DNA from: Ectothiorhodospira haloalkaliphila ATCC 51935
GTDB lineage: Bacteria > Pseudomonadota > Gammaproteobacteria > Ectothiorhodospirales > Ectothiorhodospiraceae
Direction of reading: 5' to 3'
Length of the DNA stretch: 64,000 nucleotides
Assembly: GCF_000633935.1 (NCBI RefSeq)
Contig: NZ_KK214997.1
Coordinates: forward strand, 62,001 to 126,000
Shown here piece by piece: positions 54,247 to 61,118 of this stretch (its first letter is position 1; every line of letters starts with the position of its first letter). A program made the position numbers and the translations under genes. Below the pieces are notes generated by a model. It was not told the origin of the DNA. It saw only the letters and a program-made list of their open reading frames with translations, and made no database searches.

Positions 54247-55599
54247 TCAGTTGCGCTCCTGCGCCCCTGAGCTTGACTCCGCGACCGGGGTGGCCACCAC
54301 CCTGTTGCGGCCCGACTCCTTGGCCTGATACAGGGCGTTATCTGCCTCGTGAAGCATCTGTTCCAGGCTGCTTCCCAGGCGGGTGGTAACCCCTACGCTC
54401 AGGGTAAGTTTCACGCACTCGCTGTCCAGACAGAACTCCATGCTGGCCACCGCCTGACGCAGGGTCTCGGCCAGCGCGATGGCCGTCTTGTGATCAACGT
54501 CCTGCGCCACCAGACAGAACTCCTCGCCACCGTAACGCACCAGGATATCCGAGGCACGCGCCCGAGCCTTGAGCGCCTTGGCCACCTGGGTGAGCACCTC
54601 GTCTCCCCCGAAGTGACCGAAACGATCATTGATGTGCTTGAAGAAATCCAGATCCATCAGGATCACGCCCAGACCACGCCCACCCCTGCGGGCTGCCTCG
54701 TGCAGCATCTGTCCGGCATCGGCCAGATATCGGCGATTGAACAGGCTGGTCAGCGGATCATGGTTGGCGGCGTTTTCCATCTCCTGGATCAGTTCGATCA
54801 GGGCCACGTTCTGATTGACCCGCACGAAGAACTCCTCTTCCAGGAAGGGCCGTGTAATGAAGTCGTTGGCCCCGGCCTTGAGCTGACGGGCTGAAAGGAT
54901 GCCCGAGCCATGATTGGACATGCCGATGATGCACAGCCGGGTGCGGCAATAATGTTGGCGAACCCGGGTGATCAGGGTGATGCCATCCATGCCGGGCATG
55001 TGCTGATCGCACAGCATCAGGTGAATCTGATCGCCCCGCTCTTCCAGCAGTTTCAGTGCGCTCTGCCCATCCTTTGCCTCCAGCAGCCGGTAGCCGTAGC
55101 GATGCAGCAGAGCCATGAGGTAGGCTCGAGCGGAGGTGGAATCATCCACCACCAGCACGCCAATGTTGCGATTACGATGGATACGCTCCACCGAGCGCAC
55201 CACATGGTCGATCTCGGAGAGATTGTCCTTATTGATGTAATCGATAATGCCCAGATCAATGAGCCTGTCCCGCTCATCGTCGCTGACACCTGCCGTGAGG
55301 ACCAGAACCGGAATGCCCTGATCAAGCACCCAGGGAACCACTTCCCCGTCCGGCGCATCCGGCAGATTCAGGTCCAGCACGGCGAGGAAGAACTGCTCGG
55401 CACCTTCCTCAAGTGCCGCCTTGGCCTGGGCCAGGGAGCCGGCCACTCTTACCTGAAGATCGGGCAACTCAGCGATCTTGTTGGCCAGCAGACCGGCCAC
55501 CGAGCGGCTGTCCTCGACTACAAGGACATGATGGCCGGTTTCTCTGTAGATCTGTGGCATGTCGAGGGAGCCCGTGTCGGGGCGATAGACTGGTATCAT
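54247..55599 (-). CDS. Diguanylate cyclase with two receiver domains
   Basis: About 450 residues: REC1 (HVLVVEDSRSVAGLL, LAVLDLNLPD), REC2 (VLVVDDSTSARAYL, LMLCDQHMPGMDG, FITRPF) and a C-terminal GGDEF domain (DPLTSLFNRRYL, LMDLDFFKHINDRFGH). The active motif is GGEEF, and an RxxD inhibitory site (RASD) lies five residues before it, so feedback by c-di-GMP is expected. Two response-regulator inputs allow dual phosphorylation control. The start (ATG 55599) has no clear ribosome site; 55560 is an alternative. It converges on the TonB receptor with 6 bp between stops. Confidence 0.91.
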   Translation of the reverse strand: MIPVYRPDTGSLDMPQIYRETGHHVLVVEDSRSVAGLLANKIAELPDLQVRVAGSLAQAKAALEEGAEQFFLAVLDLNLPDAPDGEVVPWVLDQGIPVLVLTAGVSDDERDRLIDLGIIDYINKDNLSEIDHVVRSVERIHRNRNIGVLVVDDSTSARAYLMALLHRYGYRLLEAKDGQSALKLLEERGDQIHLMLCDQHMPGMDGITLITRVRQHYCRTRLCIIGMSNHGSGILSARQLKAGANDFITRPFLEEEFFVRVNQNVALIELIQEMENAANHDPLTSLFNRRYLADAGQMLHEAARRGGRGLGVILMDLDFFKHINDRFGHFGGDEVLTQVAKALKARARASDILVRYGGEEFCLVAQDVDHKTAIALAETLRQAVASMEFCLDSECVKLTLSVGVTTRLGSSLEQMLHEADNALYQAKESGRNRVVATPVAESSSGAQERN

Positions 55600-55701
55600 G
55601 GTAAAGAATTGTAGCGAATATAACACCCCGGCCCCATCGGATCACCGGTTCGGGTGGCCAAGATGGCAGCCCTCCGCGTGGGGATACACTGACACTTATC
55701 C

Positions 55702-57213
55702 GTGATTCACAGCGTCAAGCCAAACATACTCATGGTCTACCTGGTGGCGGGCCTCAGTTGCCTGCTGCTCACGACCACCTTCTATCTGGGCGGCTTCAAG
55801 CCCCTGGCGGATCGCCTGCGGTCGGGACATGAAGCAGAGATCGAGTTCTCCATGCGTGCTTCCCAATGGCTCGTACAGGGGGTTCTCGACCGTCACTTTG
55901 CCCTGGCACGTCAGACCGCCAGCCGGACCGCCATCCGCCAACGACAGGTAGAGCACCTGCAAGGACGCATCTCCCTGGAAACCCTGCGTGGTTTCAGCAA
56001 CCCGAAGCTGGCCGACGCCCTCATTGCCAATGACGAGCTGCTGGGCATTGAGCGCCTCGGGCCGTCGGGGGAGCGGTTTCTGCAGGTCGGCCTGTTGCCA
56101 AACGAAAGCCCCGCCGAGGCCTGCCTGGCACGAGAGGACTCCGGTATCCATTTGCTTGAACCCATGCCGCTGGGTGAGTACCAGGCACTGGTTTACTGCT
56201 CCCCCATCATCGACCCTGCCGCCGGCTGGGTGGGCTCGGATCTACTCTACGTGAACGCCAGCGCCCTGAACGCGGTCATCGAAAGACCCCAGGAACGCGA
56301 TCTGCGGACCATGACCTTTGGCCTGGCCGGTCCGACCGGGGACATTCTCTTCTGGCCACGAACCCAGGCACCGATGGACTCATTGGAGGCGTTCGAGCGC
56401 TTTCGACGGGGGCAAGAACAGACATCCAGCCATCTCGTCCGCGTCCTGGACCTTGAGGGCACGAACTGGCAATTGTTCGCCGTGGTGAACGAGCAGCGTT
56501 TCTTCGCGGAGACCAACGAACAGCTGGGTCGCCTCACCCTGATACTCGGGCTTTTGGTCCTGGTGATCTTCGTCCTGACCGTCGCCACTCTGCGGCCCAT
56601 CATCCGAACACTGGTCGAAGCCCACGACCTGGCGGACCGGGCTCAGCGGGATGGCATGACCGGCCTGTTCAACCATGCCCATATGCAGGAACTGGTGGAA
56701 CGGGAAATTCAGCGCAGCCGCCGCTATCGCAACGCCTTCTCCCTGCTCATGCTGGACATCGATCATTTCAAACAGGTGAACGACACCCATGGACATCCGG
56801 TGGGTGACGAGGTTTTGAGCCATATCGCCCAGATTCTCACCGATCTGGCCCGACAACCGGATCTGGCTGCCCGCTACGGGGGCGAGGAGTTCCTGCTCGT
56901 CATGCCGGAAACGGGTCCGGAAGGAGCGCTGATGGTGGCCGAGCGCCTGCGCCAGGAGATCAAGGACAATCCCGTGGAGGTCGGCGGCACGCACATCCCG
57001 ATCACCGTGAGCATCGGCGTGGCCAGTTGCCCGGCTCACACGCCGCCGCCTTCCCGGCAGTCCATGATCCGCATTGCCGACGAGGCCCTGTATGCCAGCA
57101 AGCGCAATGGGCGGGATCGGGTGACCCAGCAGGTGATCGACGGCAAGACATCACGTTCGCTGCGGCGCGTGGAGGGGCCTCATCCGGATGGGCGGAAAAA
57201 AGAGGGCTCCTGA
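55702..57213 (+). CDS. Membrane-bound diguanylate cyclase
   Basis: A 503-residue protein. TM1 about 11-30, a periplasmic sensor of about 240 residues (dCACHE-like: AAGWVGSDLLYVNASALN, GLAGPTGDILFWP), TM2 about 278-302, then GGDEF (DGMTGLFNHAHMQEL, LMLDIDHFKQVNDTHGH, ARYGGEEFLLVMPE). The GGEEF motif is intact and an RxxD inhibitory site (RQPD) sits five residues upstream. Start is GTG 55702; an ATG at 55732 is possible. It diverges from the REC-REC-GGDEF gene with about 100 bp between. Confidence 0.91.
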   Translation: MIHSVKPNILMVYLVAGLSCLLLTTTFYLGGFKPLADRLRSGHEAEIEFSMRASQWLVQGVLDRHFALARQTASRTAIRQRQVEHLQGRISLETLRGFSNPKLADALIANDELLGIERLGPSGERFLQVGLLPNESPAEACLAREDSGIHLLEPMPLGEYQALVYCSPIIDPAAGWVGSDLLYVNASALNAVIERPQERDLRTMTFGLAGPTGDILFWPRTQAPMDSLEAFERFRRGQEQTSSHLVRVLDLEGTNWQLFAVVNEQRFFAETNEQLGRLTLILGLLVLVIFVLTVATLRPIIRTLVEAHDLADRAQRDGMTGLFNHAHMQELVEREIQRSRRYRNAFSLLMLDIDHFKQVNDTHGHPVGDEVLSHIAQILTDLARQPDLAARYGGEEFLLVMPETGPEGALMVAERLRQEIKDNPVEVGGTHIPITVSIGVASCPAHTPPPSRQSMIRIADEALYASKRNGRDRVTQQVIDGKTSRSLRRVEGPHPDGRKKEGS

Positions 57214-57377
57214 ATACCCCCTGTCCCCGGCCGGTAACCACGCATGCAACCTTGTCCGTACAGAAATGAGGGGTATTCTTGAGCCAGCGCTTGGGGCAAA
57301 ATAATGCCCTTTCGGATCATCCTGCCCTTGACAATCGGCCCATCGCCCTGAGCCGCAAACATCCATTGAGAGACACC

Positions 57378-57725
57378 ATGCCCGCAAGAACACGCATCAT
57401 CCTCCTGAGCATCGCCGCTTTGATCACCATCGTCTTTCTGCAACCGCTGCTCACCTTGCTTGGCGGCCTGATGGTGCTCGCCCTGGTCGGCACCCTGATC
57501 TTCCGCGATCTGCCGCTGGACACCCAGGACGCCATCGAAGAATACGTGAACGCCTGGCTACAACGTGCCCGGGATGGCTTCTGGCCTTCCAGCCAGTCCC
57601 GTCACGATGATGATCCGGTCCTGATGGTGGAAGAAGAATACGAGGAGAAGCCCGCACCCAAGCCCCGCGCACGTCGCAGCCGGGCGCGGAGCAAGAGCAC
57701 CTCCGGGAGCAGCACCACTTCCTGA
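57378..57725 (+). CDS. Small membrane protein of unknown function
   Basis: A 115-residue protein. Residues about 5-45 are strongly hydrophobic (ILLSIAALITIVFLQPLLTL, then GGLMVLALVGTLIF), giving one or two membrane helices. The C-terminal half is acidic then basic (VEEEYEEKP, PRARRSRARSKST). I do not recognise it. GAGAG precedes ATG 57378. It lies between a diguanylate cyclase and putA, converging on putA. Confidence 0.66.
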   Translation: MPARTRIILLSIAALITIVFLQPLLTLLGGLMVLALVGTLIFRDLPLDTQDAIEEYVNAWLQRARDGFWPSSQSRHDDDPVLMVEEEYEEKPAPKPRARRSRARSKSTSGSSTTS

Positions 57726-57769
57726 AACAACGGGGCACCCGCCCCCGCATCCCCGGCCGCGGCGGGCTC

Positions 57770-60700
57770 TCAGCCTGCCGAGCGCCGGCGGCTCACCGAC
57801 TGCGGTGGCGGCAGTCGCTTCTGCCCATTGCCGCCACCATGGCCATTCGTGCCACCGCCGCCATCCCCTTCGGCCATCGCAAACAGGCTGGCATTGCCGC
57901 CCACTGCGGCGGTATTCATCGTCACCACCCGCTCGGTGGCAAACTTCAACAGGTAATGGGGGCCACCGGCCTTGAAGCCGGTCCCTGAAAGCCCTTCGCC
58001 ACCGAAGGGCTGGGTGCCGACCACCGCCCCCACCATATCCCGGTTCACATAGGCGTTGCCCACCCGTGCCCTTCGCGTCACGGCCTCGGCATGGGCATCG
58101 ATCCGGCTGTGGATGCCCAGGGTCAGACCAAACCCCAGATCGTTGATCTGATCCACCAGGGAATCCAGTTCCCGGGCACGCCAGGTCACCACGTGCAACA
58201 TGGGGCCAAACACCTCGGCCATCAACTCATCAATGCTCTCCAGGCGGTACAGAGAGGGCGCCATGAAGAAACCCTGCTCGCAGTCCCCTCCCAGCGGCGC
58301 CCGGTGCAGAACACGGCCGTGCTCCTCCATGGTCTGATGATGGGCCTCGAGCCGCTCCAGGGCCTCGGCATCAATCACCGGGCCCACGTCCGTCACCAGC
58401 CAGCGGGGATCTCCCACCACCAGGGAGTCCATGGCGCCCTTGAGCATCTTCAAAAGCGGCTTGACGATATCCGCCTGCACGCAAAGCAGCCGCAGGGCCG
58501 AGCAACGCTGACCCGCACTGAGGAAGGCCGAGCGCACGATGTCCATCACTACCTGCTCATGCAGGGCAGTGGAATCCACGATCATGGCATTGATGCCGCC
58601 GGTCTCCGCGATCAAGGGAACAATGGGACCCTCGCGCTCGGCCAGACCCTGGTTGATCAGGCGCGCCGTCTCATTAGAGCCGGTGAAGGCCACGCCTTTG
58701 ATGCGAGGATCGCTCACCAGCAACGGTCCGATCTCACCACCGGGCCCGGGGAGGCAGTGCAGCACGTTGACGGGAATACCGGCCTGATGCATGAGCGTCA
58801 CGGCCCGGGTGGCCACCAGACTGGTCTGCTCCGCGGGCTTGGCCACCACGGCATTACCGGCTGCCAGCGCAGCGGTGACCTGCCCGGTAAAGATGGCCAG
58901 GGGGAAATTCCAGGGGCTGATGCACAGAAAGGTGCCTCGACCACGCAGACTCAACTCGTTTCGCTCTCCGGTGGGCCCCGGCAATACGGCAGACCGTGAG
59001 AACAGGCGGCGGGCCTGGGCGGCATAATACCGGCAGAAATCCACCGCCTCGCGCACCTCGGCGTGGGCATCACGCAGGCTCTTGCCCGCCTCCTCCACAC
59101 ACAGACTCATGAGTTCGGCCTGGTGCTTTTCGTAAAGATCAGCGACCTTTTCCAGGATTTGGGCTCGATCCTCGGCGGGTGTGGCCTCCCAATCCGGCCA
59201 GGCGGCATCCGCCGCTTCCAGTGCCGCCTTCACATCCCGCTCACCGGCCCAGGTCATCTTGCCCGGCTGGCACTGGGCATCCGCTGGAGATATGACGGCC
59301 TGGGCCTGATCCGTACGCATCGTCCCGGCCACCAGCGGCCCGCCACGCCAGCCCTTCCCGGCGAGTTGCGTCATCTGAGCGGACAGCTTCAACAGCAAGG
59401 AGCGATCCGAAAAGTCCAGCCCCGCACTGTTACGCCGCGCCTTGCCATAGATGTCCTTGGGGAGGGCGATACGCGGGTTGCGCAACGGCTCGCAGATGCG
59501 CAACTGTGCTGCGGGATCGGCAATCAGATGCTCCAGATCATCCTCGTGGATGCGATGCACGAACGAAGAATTGGCACCGTTCTCCAGCAAACGGCGCACC
59601 AGATAGGCCAGCAGGTGTTCATGGCTGCCCACCGGCGCATAGATGCGGCAGGGCACCTTGGGGGTATCACGCCCCACCAACTGATCAAAAAGCGCCTCAC
59701 CCATGCCATGGAGACGCTGCAGCTCGAACTCCTTGCCCTGAGCCATTTCCATGACGGCGGCCACCGTATGGGCATTATGGGTGGCGAACTGCGGATACAG
59801 GTGCGGGCAGTCGTGCAGCAGGTGGCGGGCACAGGCCAGGTAGGAAACATCCGTGGCCGCCTTGCGAGTGAACACCGGATAGTCGGACAGGCCCTGAACC
59901 TGTGAGTCCTTGATTTCCGTGTCCCAGTAGGCTCCCTTGACCAGGCGCACCATGAGTTGGCGACGCTTCAGGGCGGCCTTGTTCTCCAGCCACCCCAGCA
60001 CCTCCCAGGCCCTCTTCTGATAGGCCTGCACGGCAACCCCCAGACCTTCCCAGTTCTCCAGGCTGGACTCATCCAGCAGGCGTTCCACCACATCCAGCGA
60101 CAGGTCCAGGCGCCAGGACTCCTCGGCATCGATGCACAGGGGGATGTAATAGTCCCGGGCCAGTTGGCACAGTTCCAGGATGCGCGGCATCAGCCTGCGG
60201 TGCACCCGCTCTTCATGTCCGGGCTCGTAACGGTTATCCAGGGCCGAGAGCTTCACCGAGATGCCCGGGCGCTCCCGCATGGTGATGCGCGGGTCCACCG
60301 ACTTGCCGATGCGCACGATGGCATCCTTGTAGGCCTGAAAATAGGCCTGGGCGTCCTCCTCGGTGCGGGCCGCCTCGCCCAGCATGTCGTAGGAATACAG
60401 ATAGCCATGCTTTTCGTTTCGACGCGCCCGCTTCATGGCCTCGTCGATGGTTCGACCCAGGACGAAACCGTCTCCCAGCATGCCCATGGTGCGGCGCACC
60501 GCCGTACGGATCACCGGGCTGCCAATACGGGCCAGCATGCGATGCACCACCCTGGACAACCAGCGTCGGCGATCATCCGTATCAATGATGCGCTCACTCA
60601 ACCACAGGCTCCAGGTGGCGGCATTCACCAGGAATGGCCGATCACGCCCCAGGTGGGCATCCCAATGGGAGGCAGTGAGCTTGTCGTGAATCAGCCGGTC

Positions 60701-61009
60701 CGCCGTGGCCTTGTCCGGCACCCTGAGCAGGGCCTCTGCCAGGCACATGAGGGCGATGCCCTCATCGCTGGAGAGATCATATTCCTGCATCAGCGCCGCC
60801 ATGCCGGACTGGCGCTTCTGCGCCTGGATCATCCCCTTGACGAGCCCCCGGGCCAGGTACCGGGTGCGGGTGCCACTCTCCTCGTCCTGGGGCAGGCGTT
60901 CGAGCAGCATCCTCGCCGCCACGGCCTCATCGGCCCGATACAGTTTGCTGATGGACTGTCGATCGCGGTGCGGCAGAGAGTCGGGATCGGCGTAGACAAA
61001 TCGGCTCAT
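57770..61009 (-). CDS. putA: Bifunctional proline dehydrogenase / P5C dehydrogenase
   Basis: Oxidises proline to glutamate in two steps at the membrane, feeding electrons to quinone. The protein from ATG 61009 (AGGA upstream) has 1079 residues and lacks the N-terminal ribbon-helix-helix DNA-binding region of E. coli PutA, so it is the enzyme-only form. PRODH domain motifs: GISVKLSALDNRYEP, CIDAEESWRLDLSLDV, RLVKGAYWDTEI. ALDH domain: FLCISPWNFPLAIFTGQV, ETGGINAMIVDSTAL and catalytic Cys in SAGQRCSALR. The C-terminus is Gly-rich, low complexity. The position of its regulation is unclear. Confidence 0.97.
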   Translation of the reverse strand: MSRFVYADPDSLPHRDRQSISKLYRADEAVAARMLLERLPQDEESGTRTRYLARGLVKGMIQAQKRQSGMAALMQEYDLSSDEGIALMCLAEALLRVPDKATADRLIHDKLTASHWDAHLGRDRPFLVNAATWSLWLSERIIDTDDRRRWLSRVVHRMLARIGSPVIRTAVRRTMGMLGDGFVLGRTIDEAMKRARRNEKHGYLYSYDMLGEAARTEEDAQAYFQAYKDAIVRIGKSVDPRITMRERPGISVKLSALDNRYEPGHEERVHRRLMPRILELCQLARDYYIPLCIDAEESWRLDLSLDVVERLLDESSLENWEGLGVAVQAYQKRAWEVLGWLENKAALKRRQLMVRLVKGAYWDTEIKDSQVQGLSDYPVFTRKAATDVSYLACARHLLHDCPHLYPQFATHNAHTVAAVMEMAQGKEFELQRLHGMGEALFDQLVGRDTPKVPCRIYAPVGSHEHLLAYLVRRLLENGANSSFVHRIHEDDLEHLIADPAAQLRICEPLRNPRIALPKDIYGKARRNSAGLDFSDRSLLLKLSAQMTQLAGKGWRGGPLVAGTMRTDQAQAVISPADAQCQPGKMTWAGERDVKAALEAADAAWPDWEATPAEDRAQILEKVADLYEKHQAELMSLCVEEAGKSLRDAHAEVREAVDFCRYYAAQARRLFSRSAVLPGPTGERNELSLRGRGTFLCISPWNFPLAIFTGQVTAALAAGNAVVAKPAEQTSLVATRAVTLMHQAGIPVNVLHCLPGPGGEIGPLLVSDPRIKGVAFTGSNETARLINQGLAEREGPIVPLIAETGGINAMIVDSTALHEQVVMDIVRSAFLSAGQRCSALRLLCVQADIVKPLLKMLKGAMDSLVVGDPRWLVTDVGPVIDAEALERLEAHHQTMEEHGRVLHRAPLGGDCEQGFFMAPSLYRLESIDELMAEVFGPMLHVVTWRARELDSLVDQINDLGFGLTLGIHSRIDAHAEAVTRRARVGNAYVNRDMVGAVVGTQPFGGEGLSGTGFKAGGPHYLLKFATERVVTMNTAAVGGNASLFAMAEGDGGGGTNGHGGGNGQKRLPPPQSVSRRRSAG

Positions 61010-61118
61010 GCTGTTGTCCTGTCTTCCTGGCAATCGCATGAGGATAGCCTCAACAGCCTCATGGAATCCATGGATGCGGAGACCAACACCATCCCCTGGG
61101 CCTCACGCCCCCTGGGCC